From: Vibrio ostreae | GTDB taxonomy: Bacteria > Pseudomonadota > Gammaproteobacteria > Enterobacterales > Vibrionaceae | NCBI RefSeq assembly: GCF_019226825.1 | Contig: NZ_CP076643.1 | Coordinates: 682,001 to 746,000, forward strand | Length of the DNA: 64,000 bases | Direction: 5' to 3' | In this document: in pieces, positions 1 through 9,787 of the stretch | Numbering within the stretch: position 1 is the stretch's first letter | Layout of the letters: each line of letters begins with the position of its first letter | Notes under the pieces: model-generated | The model's database searches: none | Told to the model about the DNA's origin: nothing | Seen by the model: only the letters and a program-made list of their open reading frames with translations | Made by a program: the position numbers and the translations under genes

Positions 1-1
1 G

Positions 2-772
<771 letters not shown>

Positions 773-797
773 CCTCCGATTCAGAGATATAAATCAG

Positions 798-827
798 AAA
801 CCGGCATTGAAACTGCCGGTTTTTTTT
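798..827 (+). terminator. Intrinsic terminator of serS
   Basis: A 9-bp stem, AAACCGGCA pairing with TGCCGGTTT, has a 7-base loop and runs into an uninterrupted T tract. It separates serS from the regulatory DNA that follows. Confidence 0.9.
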
Positions 828-881
828 GTACCGAAAAATAGGCGCCGTCACTGAGCCTGAATGATAACTGATAGGGCATGA

Positions 882-898
882 TGCACAAACTGGGTGCG
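882..898 (+). promoter_or_regulatory. Candidate NtrC-type enhancer site
   Basis: The sequence TGCAC, seven bases, then GTGCG matches 9 of the 10 arm positions of the NtrC dyad TGCAC-N7-GTGCA. Its centre is about 86 bases upstream of the start predicted from the -24/-12 promoter at 950-965, a normal distance for a sigma-54 enhancer. Only one good site was found. Binding is inferred from the match alone. Confidence 0.55.
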
Positions 899-949
899 TT
901 GTTCCGAAGGGTTAATTTATAAATTATTGAATTTACTTGGTTTAATTTT

Positions 950-965
950 TGGTACGTGCTTTGCA
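950..965 (+). promoter_or_regulatory. Sigma-54 (-24/-12) promoter
   Basis: TGGTACGTGCTTTGCA matches the RpoN consensus TGGCACG-N4-TTGCA at every position but one. GG (951-952) and GC (963-964) have the obligatory 10-base spacing. It lies in the serS-ybiB gap and directs transcription to the right, with a start expected near 976. The only transcript it can drive before a terminator is a short RNA. Confidence 0.8.
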
Positions 966-975
966 ACGGTTAAAT

Positions 976-1052
976 TGATTAAAGATAACTCGTCCAAGTT
1001 AGTACCTAGAACAAAGCGCCCTGTTTTATGCAAAATAGGGCGCTTTTATTTT
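976..1052 (+). ncRNA. Candidate sigma-54-dependent small RNA of about 77 nt
   Basis: From the start set by the -24/-12 promoter, transcription would meet an intrinsic terminator after about 77 bases. The terminator stem is GCGCCCT plus GTTTT pairing with AAAAT plus AGGGCGC across a 4-base loop (1015-1042), followed by TTTTATTTT. The first 39 bases (976-1014) look weakly structured and could be the pairing region. No open reading frame with a ribosome binding site lies inside. The architecture (enhancer-like dyad, RpoN promoter, single-stranded 5' part, terminator hairpin with U tail) is typical of Hfq-type sRNAs. I do not recognise it as Qrr, Spot 42, RyhB, GcvB, GlmY/Z, TfoR or any other Vibrio sRNA I know. 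The RNA is inferred, not observed. Confidence 0.6.
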
Positions 1053-1291
1053 ACTAATCCCGCTATTTTTATGACTTAGCATGCACGGAATACACGGCAT
1101 GAAGGGAATCCTATGCGATATTCGCACAGCGGATTTTGTCAGCCTTTCGCTGCTAAGCTGTACGATACTGAAAGAGAAAAGAGTGTTATCACTGCTGGCT
1201 ATTGACCCGTAACGATTACGTGGTAAAACAAAGCGATAAATAACAAAATAACCACGGCCGGACTATGGCTGTGCAGAGGAATGAGGTCGCA
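1053..1291. other. Gap between candidate sRNA and ybiB
   Basis: About 240 bases with no convincing ORF or hairpin. It presumably holds the ybiB promoter and 5' UTR. A purine-rich stretch with GAGG lies just before the ATG at 1292. Confidence 0.4.
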
Positions 1292-2251
1292 ATGAGTACG
1301 ATTCTGGAATGTATTCGCACGGTCGGGCGCGGAGAACGCGGGCGTAAGCCGCTGACTTTTGATCAAGCCTATCAGGTGATGGATGAGTATCTGAATGGAG
1401 AGGTGGGTGATGACCAGATGGCCATGCTGCTGATGCTGATCCGGGTCCAGAATGAGACCAATGCGGAAATCGGCGGGTTTGTTAAAGCATTCCAGTCAAG
1501 AGTGCCAGCGATTGGTGCAGAAATTGACTGGCCATGTTATGCCGGTAAACGCGCTGCGGCGGGAAAACCATGGCATCTGCTGGCGGCCAGAATCATGGCA
1601 GATAATGGTCACAAGATCTTAATGCACGGTTACAATGACAAACCCGCATCCCGTGAACATGCCCAGGATTACCTGACCGCTTGCCAGGTACCGCTGGCAT
1701 CCGATGCAGACCATGCCGAACTCCTGCTGCAAACCGGTAATATCGCCTATTTGCCGCTGAGCGCGTTTGCACCTCAGGCTGAGCTGATGATGAGCTGGAA
1801 AAATCGCTATGGTTTGCGTACACCGATCAATACCGTGGTGCGGGCGCTTAATCCTGGTGGTGCTGAGATAGGTCTGCGCGGCAGCTTTCACCCGGGTTTT
1901 CAGCAACTGCATGCAGAAGTTGAGCACGTGATTGGTAAGACGGCACATGCTGTCGTGTCGTTTAAAGGGCAATCCGGTGAGTCGGAGTATAATCCGAAAG
2001 TGAGCCAGACGGTGTGGCTGAGCCAAACCGACGGTGTGCACAGTTATTACTGGCCTGAACAATACCTGTCTGATATTGCATTACCTGCTGATTGCCCGCT
2101 TGGCACTGCGGAAGAGGACAAAGTGCAGATGGCGAATAGCGTGGTTGCCACCATGACTGCAGTGCTGTTTGCCAAAACCCTCGATCGCGAACAAGCCATG
2201 GCCACGGCTTACCAGTACTGGCAGCATTATGTGACCCAGCACGCGGTATAA
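1292..2251 (+). CDS. ybiB: YbiB/TrpD2-like glycosyltransferase-family protein
   Basis: A 319-residue protein related to anthranilate phosphoribosyltransferase (TrpD). The N-terminal helical domain (LTFDQAYQVMDEYLNGEVGDDQMAMLLMLIRVQNET) is the clear family marker. E. coli YbiB (TrpD2) keeps the TrpD fold but binds nucleic acids rather than making tryptophan, and it belongs to the LexA regulon; that is family knowledge and I saw no LexA box here. The in-frame GGTGTHD-type PRPP-binding loop of true TrpD is not evident, and no trp genes are nearby, which favours the YbiB reading. The ATG at 1292 with upstream GAGG was chosen over an in-frame ATG at 1265. It converges on bioA with a strong hairpin between them. 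Confidence 0.75.
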   Translation: MSTILECIRTVGRGERGRKPLTFDQAYQVMDEYLNGEVGDDQMAMLLMLIRVQNETNAEIGGFVKAFQSRVPAIGAEIDWPCYAGKRAAAGKPWHLLAARIMADNGHKILMHGYNDKPASREHAQDYLTACQVPLASDADHAELLLQTGNIAYLPLSAFAPQAELMMSWKNRYGLRTPINTVVRALNPGGAEIGLRGSFHPGFQQLHAEVEHVIGKTAHAVVSFKGQSGESEYNPKVSQTVWLSQTDGVHSYYWPEQYLSDIALPADCPLGTAEEDKVQMANSVVATMTAVLFAKTLDREQAMATAYQYWQHYVTQHAV

Positions 2252-2303
2252 TCATTGGCGAATCTAGCAGTAAAGCAGTGCTGCTAATCAGACATCTTTT
2301 ATC

Positions 2304-2337
2304 AATGGCCATCGGCGCGTGAGCGCCGGTGGCCATT
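2304..2337. terminator. Hairpin between convergent ybiB and bioA
   Basis: A 15-bp stem with one G-U pair closes on a GTGA tetraloop (arms 2304-2318 and 2323-2337). It has no T tract on either strand, so it may stabilise 3' ends or act as a weak bidirectional terminator rather than a classical intrinsic one. Confidence 0.5.
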
Positions 2338-2429
2338 TGGTATCGCTAACAAATTTGTATCAATAACAATCAGTGCTAAGTCTGAAGACGAGATTTGTCC
2401 TGAAAACGGTCCTTGTGCTGAAAAGCTGG

Positions 2430-3710
2430 CTACGACTGAAAACATTCCGGGGTCTGTAAGGCCGCTTCTACCGCGTTAAGCAGTTGGTCGAGATGATGAG
2501 CTTCACTGATAAATGGTGGCATCATATAGATCAAACGGCCAAACGGGCGAATCCACACTCCATGTTCGACAAATAATGCCTGAATCGCTTCCATGTGCAC
2601 CGGATGATGTGTTTCTACCACCCCGATGGCGCCAAGCCAGCGCGTTGCTTTGACTTGCGGATAGTGGTTGAGGAGAGGTAAACGCTCAGCAAAGCATTGC
2701 TCAATCTGTTTAACCTGTTGTTGCCAGTGATTTTCTGCAATTAATTCCAGACTCGCAGCCGCGACTGAACATGCCAGCGGATTGCCCATAAACGTTGGAC
2801 CATGCATAAAGCAGCCGGCCTCACCGCCGCACACTGTATCGGCGACGTCTTTGCTGGCCAGGGTGGCCGATAAGGTCATGTAGCCACCTGTCAGCGCTTT
2901 ACCGACACACAGAATGTCCGGTGCAATGCCTGCGTGTTCGCAGGCAAACAACTTGCCGGTGCGGCCAAATCCGGTCGCAATTTCATCCAGGATCAGCAAG
3001 ACGCCAAATTCGTCGCACAAGGCGCGCACTTCACGCAGGAACTGCGGGTGATAGATACGCATTCCTCCTGCACCCTGCACGATGGGCTCTAAGATCACTG
3101 CGGCTATCTGGTGATGGTTATCGGTGAGCTGTCGACGGAAATCGACGATGTCGTTGTCATCCCACTCTTGCCAAAAACCGCCTCGCGGCGACTCAGCAAA
3201 CAGATGCTCCGGCAGGAAGCCTTTATACAGACTGTGCATCGAATTGTCCGGATCGGTGACTGACATCGCGGCGAAGGTATCGCCGTGATAGCCGTGGCGC
3301 AGAGTGAGAAACTTCGGACGCTGTTCGCCTTTGGCATGCCAGTACTGCAGCGCCATTTTCAGGCTGACTTCAACCGCGACTGAGCCGGAATCAGCCAGAA
3401 AAACATGTTGCAGATTGTCCGGAGCCAGCTCCAGCAGCTTGCGGCAGGCATCAATCGCCGGCTGATGGGTAATGCCGCCGAACATGACGTGAGACATCTT
3501 ATTAATCTGTTGGTGAGCGGCCTGATTAAGGCGCGGATGATTATAACCGTGAATGGCGGACCACCAGGAAGACATGCCGTCTACCAGCTCTGTACCATCC
3601 TCAAGATAGAGCGAGACACCGTCGGCATGGGTCACCGGGTAGCAGGTCAGAGGTGTAAGGGTCGAAGTGTAAGGATGCCAGATGTGCTGGCGGTCGAAGG
3701 CGAGATCCAT
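2430..3710 (-). CDS. bioA: Adenosylmethionine-8-amino-7-oxononanoate aminotransferase
   Basis: PLP enzyme that uses S-adenosylmethionine as amino donor to convert KAPA to DAPA, the third step from pimeloyl-ACP to biotin. The 426 residues match the usual BioA length. Visible signatures are the N-terminal HIWHPYTS, the substrate-binding GMSSWW, the LILDEIATGFGRTG aspartate region that holds the PLP pyridine nitrogen, and the PLP lysine in CVGKALTGGYM. It is transcribed away from bioBFCD, and the 131-base gap carries a BirA operator, so both arms should be repressed together when biotin is abundant. The ATG at 3710 is the only sensible start. Confidence 0.97.
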   Translation of the reverse strand: MDLAFDRQHIWHPYTSTLTPLTCYPVTHADGVSLYLEDGTELVDGMSSWWSAIHGYNHPRLNQAAHQQINKMSHVMFGGITHQPAIDACRKLLELAPDNLQHVFLADSGSVAVEVSLKMALQYWHAKGEQRPKFLTLRHGYHGDTFAAMSVTDPDNSMHSLYKGFLPEHLFAESPRGGFWQEWDDNDIVDFRRQLTDNHHQIAAVILEPIVQGAGGMRIYHPQFLREVRALCDEFGVLLILDEIATGFGRTGKLFACEHAGIAPDILCVGKALTGGYMTLSATLASKDVADTVCGGEAGCFMHGPTFMGNPLACSVAAASLELIAENHWQQQVKQIEQCFAERLPLLNHYPQVKATRWLGAIGVVETHHPVHMEAIQALFVEHGVWIRPFGRLIYMMPPFISEAHHLDQLLNAVEAALQTPECFQS

Positions 3711-3749
3711 AGATAATCCGAACTGAAAATTAGATTAAAAAGAAAACAA

Positions 3750-3782
3750 GTGTAAACTTGTTGATTTTGTTGTTGTTGACAG
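3750..3782. promoter_or_regulatory. BirA (biotin repressor) operator between bioA and bioB
   Basis: TGTAAAC (3751-3757) and GTTGACA (3775-3781) form inverted half-sites separated by 17 bases, the arrangement of the BirA operator of gammaproteobacteria. Its position between divergent bioA and bioB is the classical one. BirA with biotinyl-5'-AMP would repress both directions. Confidence 0.75.
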
Positions 3783-3841
3783 TCTAACGCTTGTCGGTAG
3801 ACTAGCCAACATAAAACTAATAACCCCAACAAGGATTACAC

Positions 3842-4894
3842 GTGGAAACTCGTCATAACTGGACAGTGGCTGAAGTCAACGCCCTGCTTGAAAAACCGTT
3901 TATGGACCTGTTGTTTGAGGCACAGCTGGTGCATCGCCAGTTTCACCCCAATAACTATGTTCAGGTCAGCACTTTATTGTCGATAAAAACCGGTGCCTGC
4001 CCAGAAGACTGTAAGTATTGTCCGCAAAGTGCTCACTACCGTACTGACGTTGATAAAGAGCGTCTGATGGAAGTGGAACGTGTATTAGACGCCGCGCAAA
4101 AAGCGAAAAACTCAGGTTCCACCCGTTTCTGTATGGGCGCGGCGTGGAAGAACCCGAAAGCGCGTGATATGCCATTGCTTAAAGAGATGATCTCAGGCGT
4201 GAAAGGCATGGGGCTGGAAACCTGTATGACGCTGGGTATGCTCGATTCTGAACAGGCGAAAGAGCTGGCTGACGCCGGGCTGGATTACTATAACCACAAC
4301 CTGGACACCTCGCCTGAGTTCTACGGTAACATCATCACCACGCGTACTTATCAGGATCGCCTGGATACCTTGTCCCACGTGCGTGATGCCGGCATGAAAA
4401 TCTGTTCAGGCGGTATTATCGGCATGGGCGAAAGCACCAATGACCGAGCCGGACTACTGGTTGAACTGGCTAATCTGCCGGTACACCCGGAAAGTGTGCC
4501 GATTAACATGCTGGTTAAAGTCAAAGGCACGCCGCTGGAGACAGCTGAAGATGTGGAGCCGTTTGATTTTGTTCGTCTGATCGCGGTTGCCCGCATCATG
4601 ATGCCACAGTCGGCAGTGCGCTTGTCAGCCGGTCGCGAGAATATGAATGAGCAGATGCAGGCACTTTGCTTCATGGCTGGAGCTAACTCTATTTTCTATG
4701 GTTGCAAGTTACTGACCACACCAAACCCGGCTGAAGACAGCGATATGATGCTGTTCAAAAAGCTGGGCATAAATAGTCAACAAGTGGCTCAAAAGCCAGA
4801 TGAAATTACTGAAAATGAACTGCTGGATCGCGTGGTAGAGCGTGTGGCAGCTCGTCCAACCGCGGATGACATTTTCTACGATGCCAGCGTTTAA
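3842..4894 (+). CDS. bioB: Biotin synthase
   Basis: Radical-SAM enzyme that inserts sulfur into dethiobiotin to give biotin, consuming its [2Fe-2S] cluster. The 350-residue protein has the radical-SAM motif [10 protein letters not shown] for the [4Fe-4S] cluster and the family blocks [19 protein letters not shown] and RLSAGRENM. The last supplies the conserved arginine that helps hold the [2Fe-2S] cluster. It starts at GTG, preceded by AAGGA. It is the first gene of bioBFCD and overlaps bioF by 14 bases. Regulation by BirA is expected from the operator just upstream. Confidence 0.97.
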   Translation: METRHNWTVAEVNALLEKPFMDLLFEAQLVHRQFHPNNYVQVSTLLSIKTGACPEDCKYCPQSAHYRTDVDKERLMEVERVLDAAQKAKNSGSTRFCMGAAWKNPKARDMPLLKEMISGVKGMGLETCMTLGMLDSEQAKELADAGLDYYNHNLDTSPEFYGNIITTRTYQDRLDTLSHVRDAGMKICSGGIIGMGESTNDRAGLLVELANLPVHPESVPINMLVKVKGTPLETAEDVEPFDFVRLIAVARIMMPQSAVRLSAGRENMNEQMQALCFMAGANSIFYGCKLLTTPNPAEDSDMMLFKKLGINSQQVAQKPDEITENELLDRVVERVAARPTADDIFYDASV

Positions 4895-6035
4895 CTCCAG
4901 AATCGAGCAAGCCCTTGCCGCGCGCAAGCAGCAGGGGCTGAGCCGGACTCTGCAGGTGCTGCAGGGCAGCAATAAGGTTCGTTTTGAACAAAACGGCCGC
5001 CAGTTTGTCAATTTTTCCAGTAACGATTATCTCGGGCTGGCGGCGGATCCTGAACTGGTCAAAGCCTGGCAGGTTGGTTTGGATAAATATGGCTGTGGCA
5101 GCGGTGCATCGCCTTTGGTCACCGGCTTCAACTATGCCCATCAGGCTCTTGAACAAGAGCTGTGTCAGTGGCTCGGTTACGAGCGTGCGGTGCTGTTCGG
5201 CTCTGGTTTCAGCGCAAACCAGGCGCTGTTGTTTACCCTGCTCAACAAAGACGATGTTGTCATTCAGGATAAACTGAATCATGCCTCGCTGCTGGAAGCC
5301 GGATTACTCAGTGCAGCGACTATGAAGCGCTTTCGTCATAATGATATCAAGCATCTCAACCAACTGCTGAATGCCGATAGCGCCGCTAAGCTGGTCGTCA
5401 CTGAAGGCGTATTCAGTATGGATGGCGATCAGGCTCCGTTGGCGCAAATTCAGCATAGTATTGAAGGGAAAGCCTGGCTGACCGTCGATGATGCGCACGG
5501 CATTGGAATTCTGGGGCGCAAAGGGGCAGGCAGTTGTGATGCTGCGGGTATAAAAGCGGATATTCTGGTGGCGACCTTCGGTAAAGCGTTTGGTCTGTCC
5601 GGTGCCGCGATTTTATGTAACGCTTCGGTCGGGGATTATCTGACCCAGTTTGCCCGTCATCATGTTTACTCTACCGCGATGCCGCCTTCCCAGGCCCACG
5701 CCCTGACTCACGCCGCGCAGATGATTCAGTCCCAGCAGTGGCGCCGGGATAAGTTGGTCGAGTTATCCGATACCTATGATGCCATGCTCAAAGATTTGCC
5801 TGGCTATATGGCAACTGATACCACCATTAAGCCTTTTGTTCTCGGCAGTGCCGCAAGGACCCTGGATGTTGCTGAGCAAATGAAACAGTCCGGATGCTGG
5901 ATGACAGCGATTCGCCCGCCAACTGTGCCGCAGGGCAGTGCAAGGCTGCGTATTACGCTGACTGCCAGTCATCAGGTCGCTCATGTCCAGCATATGGCAG
6001 AGAGCCTGCTGCGCTGTCTGGAGGAGCAAACATGA
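4881..6035 (+). CDS. bioF: 8-amino-7-oxononanoate synthase
   Basis: PLP enzyme that condenses pimeloyl-ACP (or CoA) with alanine to form KAPA, with loss of CO2. The 384-residue product starts at the ATG inside the end of bioB ([15 protein letters not shown]), which aligns with the usual BioF N-terminus; an upstream in-frame start at 4842 is less likely. Visible features are FSSNDYLGL, the active-site block [11 protein letters not shown], and the PLP lysine in [13 protein letters not shown]. It overlaps bioC by the ATGA junction, so translational coupling is likely. Confidence 0.96.
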   Translation: MPAFNSRIEQALAARKQQGLSRTLQVLQGSNKVRFEQNGRQFVNFSSNDYLGLAADPELVKAWQVGLDKYGCGSGASPLVTGFNYAHQALEQELCQWLGYERAVLFGSGFSANQALLFTLLNKDDVVIQDKLNHASLLEAGLLSAATMKRFRHNDIKHLNQLLNADSAAKLVVTEGVFSMDGDQAPLAQIQHSIEGKAWLTVDDAHGIGILGRKGAGSCDAAGIKADILVATFGKAFGLSGAAILCNASVGDYLTQFARHHVYSTAMPPSQAHALTHAAQMIQSQQWRRDKLVELSDTYDAMLKDLPGYMATDTTIKPFVLGSAARTLDVAEQMKQSGCWMTAIRPPTVPQGSARLRITLTASHQVAHVQHMAESLLRCLEEQT

Positions 6036-6835
6036 CAGTCACTATGCTATCGGATTCCTCTTTGAGTACCGACAAAGCCGCGATTGCCGAGGCGTTTGGT
6101 AAAGCAGCGGCTCACTATGACCAGCATGCAGCTTTTCAGCGCGATGTCGGTGAGCGTTTACTTCGTTTTCTGCCTGCAGACCTGACCGGCTATCAGGTGC
6201 TGGATCTGGGGTGTGGCACCGGTTATTTCTCGCTGTTACTGCGTCAGCGTGGCGCTCGTGTCGTGTGTGCAGATTTATCTGCCGGTATGTTGGATACCGC
6301 CCGAGAGCGTTGCGGTGATGACAGGATGCGCTACGTGTTGGCGGATGCTGAGCGTCTGCCGTTTGCGGCCCAATCATTCGATGTCGTATTTTCTAGCCTG
6401 GCATTGCAGTGGTGTGATGATTTATCACAACCTTTGCGCGAAGTGCGTCGGGTCTTGAAAGCTGACGGCATCGGCTTATTTTCTACTTTACTTGATGGCT
6501 CGCTGAGTGAACTTAAATCTGCCTGGGCGAAAATTGATGCACATCAACACGTTAATCATTTCATCACGCTCAATCAGTTAAAAATTGCGTTGGCGCAAGC
6601 CCAGTGTTTGCAACATCAAATAGACTTACCGACGATTACAGTCTGGTACGAGTCTGCATTTTCGTTAATGCGCGATTTGAAGGGAATTGGCGCCAATCAC
6701 GTCAATGGCCGTTCGCGTGGCTTAACCAGCCGACGCGTGCTCACTCAGGTCGAGCAGCACTACCAGTTGTTTGGTAACCATCAAGGTCTTCTGCCTGCAA
6801 CATATCAGGTTTGTTTAGGGGTAATACATCGATGA
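6032..6835 (+). CDS. bioC: Malonyl-ACP O-methyltransferase
   Basis: SAM-dependent methyltransferase that masks malonyl-ACP as its methyl ester so that fatty-acid synthesis can build the pimelate moiety. The 267-residue protein carries the SAM-binding motif [16 protein letters not shown], followed by ADLSAGML and the post-motif block SLALQWC seen in BioC. The ATG at 6032 has GAGGAG upstream and overlaps the bioF stop as ATGA; a longer frame extends back into bioF but is not needed. No bioH lies beside it; the matching esterase must be elsewhere. Confidence 0.95.
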   Translation: MTVTMLSDSSLSTDKAAIAEAFGKAAAHYDQHAAFQRDVGERLLRFLPADLTGYQVLDLGCGTGYFSLLLRQRGARVVCADLSAGMLDTARERCGDDRMRYVLADAERLPFAAQSFDVVFSSLALQWCDDLSQPLREVRRVLKADGIGLFSTLLDGSLSELKSAWAKIDAHQHVNHFITLNQLKIALAQAQCLQHQIDLPTITVWYESAFSLMRDLKGIGANHVNGRSRGLTSRRVLTQVEQHYQLFGNHQGLLPATYQVCLGVIHR

Positions 6836-7527
6836 TAGATGCATTTTTTATTGCGGGTACGGATACCGACGTTGGCAAAACAGTGGCATCCAAAGCCATT
6901 TTACAGGCATTATCTGCCAGGGATTTAACGACGATTGGTTATAAGCCAGTAGCCGCCGGTTGTGAGAAAACTGAGCATGGCTTTCGTAATTCAGATGCGC
7001 TGCACCTGTTGCAGGCTGCGTCGAAGAAAATGGATTACGAAGATATTAATCCTTATGCACTGGAACTGGCCACTTCGCCTCACATTGCTGCCAAATATGA
7101 AAATGTGACGATTGAATATGAAGTTCTCAGCGACAAGCTGGCGAAGCTAAAAGCGAATTCTGACATGGTATTAGTGGAAGGTGCCGGTGGCTGGCGGGTT
7201 CCGGTATCAGATTCAGACTATCTGTCTAGCTGGGTTAAGCAAGAGCAGTTACCGGTGGTGCTGGTGGTTGGTATTAAGCTGGGCTGTCTGAGTCACGCGC
7301 AACTGACGGCCGAGAGCATCAAAGCCGACGGACTGAACCTGGTGGGATGGGTCGCGAACCGCATCAATCCCGGCACAGAACATTATGCCGATATCATCAC
7401 CATGCTGGAGCAGCACATCGACGCGCCTAAGTTGGGTGAGATCCCTTATTTACTCAGCGCTAAACGCCAGGATCTGGGCAAATACATCGATGTGACGCCG
7501 TTAGTCGGCGAGCCTGAGCACGCGTAG
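6832..7527 (+). CDS. bioD: ATP-dependent dethiobiotin synthetase
   Basis: Closes the ureido ring of DAPA with CO2 and ATP to make dethiobiotin. The 231-residue protein has the P-loop GTDTDVGKT near the N-terminus, the second-strand block YKPVAAG, and [12 protein letters not shown], which binds substrate. The ATG at 6832 overlaps the bioC stop as ATGA. It is the last gene of bioBFCD, followed within 60 bases by a strong bidirectional terminator. Confidence 0.96.
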   Translation: MIDAFFIAGTDTDVGKTVASKAILQALSARDLTTIGYKPVAAGCEKTEHGFRNSDALHLLQAASKKMDYEDINPYALELATSPHIAAKYENVTIEYEVLSDKLAKLKANSDMVLVEGAGGWRVPVSDSDYLSSWVKQEQLPVVLVVGIKLGCLSHAQLTAESIKADGLNLVGWVANRINPGTEHYADIITMLEQHIDAPKLGEIPYLLSAKRQDLGKYIDVTPLVGEPEHA

Positions 7528-7587
7528 CGGGCCAGTAGGGGATAACTGATTTCCCGGTCGATGACGTGATAGCAAAACAAACGATCA

Positions 7588-7613
7588 AAAAAGGCTGCCT
7601 TGGCAGCCTTTTT
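7588..7613. terminator. Bidirectional terminator between bioD and the 54-codon gene
   Basis: AAGGCTGCC and GGCAGCCTT form a stem flanked by an A run on the left and a T run on the right, so it can end bioBFCD on the plus strand and the small gene at 7658-7822 on the minus strand. Confidence 0.88.
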
Positions 7614-7657
7614 CAGTAAAACTTATGTGCATTGCAAGTATGGGTTTGATTCAAACC

Positions 7658-7822
7658 TTAGTTTTTATTTAAACCCATCAGCGCATAATGCGTGTCAGCG
7701 ATATTCTGCTGTTTGGCTGAATCAGTACTGATACCCAGCTCTTTTTTGGCTTCTTCTTCAGTTAAGCCTAGGTGACAACAAAGTAAATCAATCGCCATTT
7801 GGTAGCTATGCGCTTCAGCCAT
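7658..7822 (-). CDS. Small hypothetical protein, 54 residues
   Basis: The minus strand encodes a 54-residue acidic, mostly helical-looking protein beginning MAEAHSYQMAIDLLCCHLG, with a TEEEAKKELG segment and ending MGLNKN. Translation signals are good: AAAGGAAA lies 5 to 12 bases before the ATG. It ends just before a terminator that also works on this strand, so it is a self-contained unit. Two adjacent cysteines (CC) sit in the first helix. I do not recognise a family; LGLTEEEAKKELGIS hints at a small helix-turn-helix-like bundle, but no function can be assigned. Confidence 0.7.
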   Translation of the reverse strand: MAEAHSYQMAIDLLCCHLGLTEEEAKKELGISTDSAKQQNIADTHYALMGLNKN

Positions 7823-8127
7823 GATACTTTCCTTTCATTATCGGTTAATCCCTGAACTCCCAAAATGTAGTTTCTTTCCCGGGATCCCTCAATAAGACCA
7901 AAGTCTAAAGTTATACTGATCCGACCTGACGCTGAATGGGCATTGAAGACAGACATTAAATGTTGCAATTTACTGCTTAACCTTGAATATCAAATCTTAG
8001 ACACTATCTATTAGATTAGTCTTTCAGTATTAGTTACGTCTTAAAGTAAAAGAATCAGTCTATAAGCCCTGACTTAAAACAGACAACTAAGGGCGTTATA
8101 TTTCACATCCTGTGCGGAGAAAAGTAA
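7823..8127. other. Gap between divergent 54-codon gene and htpX
   Basis: About 305 AT-rich bases holding the two divergent promoters. No dyad, riboswitch or ORF was convincing. The htpX ribosome binding site (CGGAGA, 11 to 16 bases before the ATG) lies at its right edge. Confidence 0.5.
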
Positions 8128-8991
8128 ATGAAGCGAGTGTTATTATTCCTGGCGACCAACCTGGCCGTGGTGCTGGTGTTAAGTGTTGTTTTGAATATTG
8201 TGTATGCCTTTACCGGTATGCAGCCAGGCAGTCTGTCTGGTCTGCTGGTTATGGCGGCAGTGTTTGGTTTCGGCGGTGCCTTCATTTCGCTGATGATGTC
8301 GAAAGGTATGGCACTGCGCTCTGTGGGCGGAATGGTGATTGAAAACCCGCGTAATGAAATGGAGCACTGGCTGATGCAAACTGTGAGTCGTCAGGCACAG
8401 CAAGCGGGTATTGGTATGCCGACAGTGGCGATTTACGACGCGCCGGACATGAATGCATTCGCAACCGGTGCTAAGCGTGATGATTCTCTGGTCGCTGTTT
8501 CTACGGGACTGCTACATAACATGACCCGTGATGAAGCCGAAGCGGTACTCGCCCATGAGATAAGCCACATTGCCAACGGTGACATGGTCACCATGACACT
8601 GATGCAGGGTGTGGTGAACACCTTCGTTATCTTCCTGTCGCGCTTTGTTGCCAACCTGATCGCATCCCGTGACTCGGAAGAGGGTGAGGGCAGCAACATG
8701 ATGGTTTATTTTGCGGTCTCTATGGTGCTGGAGCTGGTGTTCGGCTTCCTGGCAAGCTTTATTACGATGTGGTATAGCCGTCATCGTGAATTCCATGCCG
8801 ATGCTGGTGCCGCGCAACTGGTCGGTAAACAGAAAATGATTGCCGCACTGGAGCGTCTGAAGATGAGCTATGAACCTCAGCTTGAAGGTTCAATGATGGC
8901 ATTTGGTATTAACGGTAAAAGCACATTAACAGAACTGCTGATGAGTCACCCTCCGTTGGATAAACGAATTGCCGCGCTGCGCAATTCGTAA
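8128..8991 (+). CDS. htpX: Inner-membrane zinc metalloprotease HtpX
   Basis: Membrane-bound M48 protease that degrades misfolded membrane proteins together with FtsH; in E. coli it is induced by the Cpx envelope-stress system. The 287-residue protein has two N-terminal membrane segments (about residues 4-28 and 35-57), the zinc motif HEISH at residues 143-147, a second hydrophobic region (about 155-215) and a third zinc ligand in the [11 protein letters not shown] block. Length and motifs are typical of HtpX. It is monocistronic: divergent from the small gene and followed by its own terminator. Confidence 0.96.
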   Translation: MKRVLLFLATNLAVVLVLSVVLNIVYAFTGMQPGSLSGLLVMAAVFGFGGAFISLMMSKGMALRSVGGMVIENPRNEMEHWLMQTVSRQAQQAGIGMPTVAIYDAPDMNAFATGAKRDDSLVAVSTGLLHNMTRDEAEAVLAHEISHIANGDMVTMTLMQGVVNTFVIFLSRFVANLIASRDSEEGEGSNMMVYFAVSMVLELVFGFLASFITMWYSRHREFHADAGAAQLVGKQKMIAALERLKMSYEPQLEGSMMAFGINGKSTLTELLMSHPPLDKRIAALRNS

Positions 8992-9098
8992 TTCCCCAAG
9001 ATACCAATGCACCAATAAGCCAATGTGCCGATAAACCCATTGGCCAATAAAACAATCACTCCGGACACGGCCTGCTCTGCCCGGGGGGATGTCAATCC

Positions 9099-9131
9099 AA
9101 GGCCCTGAGTTCACCCTCAGGGCCTTTTGTT
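9099..9131 (+). terminator. Intrinsic terminator downstream of htpX
   Basis: AGGCCCTGAG and CTCAGGGCCT form a 10-bp stem with a small loop, followed by TTTTGTTTT. Confidence 0.88.
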
Positions 9132-9617
9132 TTGCCCTCATAATCCCACTGTATGTTTCTTCTGGACCTGCTTCTTCTGAGTCATGATCGTTTAACGGAA
9201 CATTACTTGCGCACAGACAGAACTGTTCTTGTCATGACCGCTTGCTCTATGCTTGCTGCTGCGTTTATTGACAGCGGCTTATTCTGTCCGCGCTTACCTT
9301 TATGCGAATCGGCGATTTTGTTATCGGCTACTTATTGATTTACCGATTCATTTTAAAATTTTTGTTTATTTTCCGAGCGAACGAACGTTGTGTTGTTAAT
9401 CATTTGCTATTTATGTTGCCTAACTGTGTTGTTTTTAGTGTTTGTTTAGTGATTTAATTGTCACTTTCGAAAGTTTTATGGATTAAATTATTTTAAAACA
9501 ATAGCTTATGGTTATTTGTCGGGGTGGGTTACGCAATGACCTGGTGTGTGCAGAGGACTTAATGTGCGAACTTTAGCGCCTTTTCCATGATCTGAGGCAG
9601 CAAAGATGCGGGAATAA

Positions 9618-9633
9618 AGTGATCTATGTAACA
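9618..9633. promoter_or_regulatory. Possible CRP site upstream of glpF
   Basis: AGTGA-N6-TAACA matches the CRP consensus TGTGA-N6-TCACA at 8 of 10 arm positions. cAMP-CRP activation of glpFK is normal in relatives. Moderate match only. Confidence 0.4.
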
Positions 9634-9696
9634 AACAAGAAATGAGTTTGTCATTTAGTTATGAGTGAACGCGCATTTTTTGTGTTTCTTTGTTTT

Positions 9697-9716
9697 CGTA
9701 TTCGATAATGAATGCA
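9697..9716. promoter_or_regulatory. GlpR-like operator upstream of glpF
   Basis: TATTCGATAATGAATG closely follows the E. coli GlpR operator core TGTTCGATAACGAACA (13 of 16). It lies about 70 bases before the glpF start, and glpR is in the same cluster, so glycerol-3-phosphate-relieved repression is likely. Confidence 0.65.
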
Positions 9717-9787
9717 TAATTACGTCAGCAACAACACAATTATAACGAGCAACTATAACGAGCCGTGAAAACAAAAGGACGAACATT

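Larger units (their letters stand above)
9132..9787. other. Long glpF upstream region
   Basis: About 650 AT-rich bases with no credible ORF. It holds the glpF promoter region with a GlpR-like operator (9697-9716), a CRP-like site (9618-9633), and further partial GlpR-like segments such as GAGCGAACGAACGTT near 9375. The left two-thirds has no function I can name. Confidence 0.5.

Noticed and set aside
990..995. Candidate sRNA segment TCGTCC pairing with GGACGA at the glpF ribosome binding site (9777-9782)
   Set aside because: Only six base pairs against a Shine-Dalgarno sequence, which is expected by chance.
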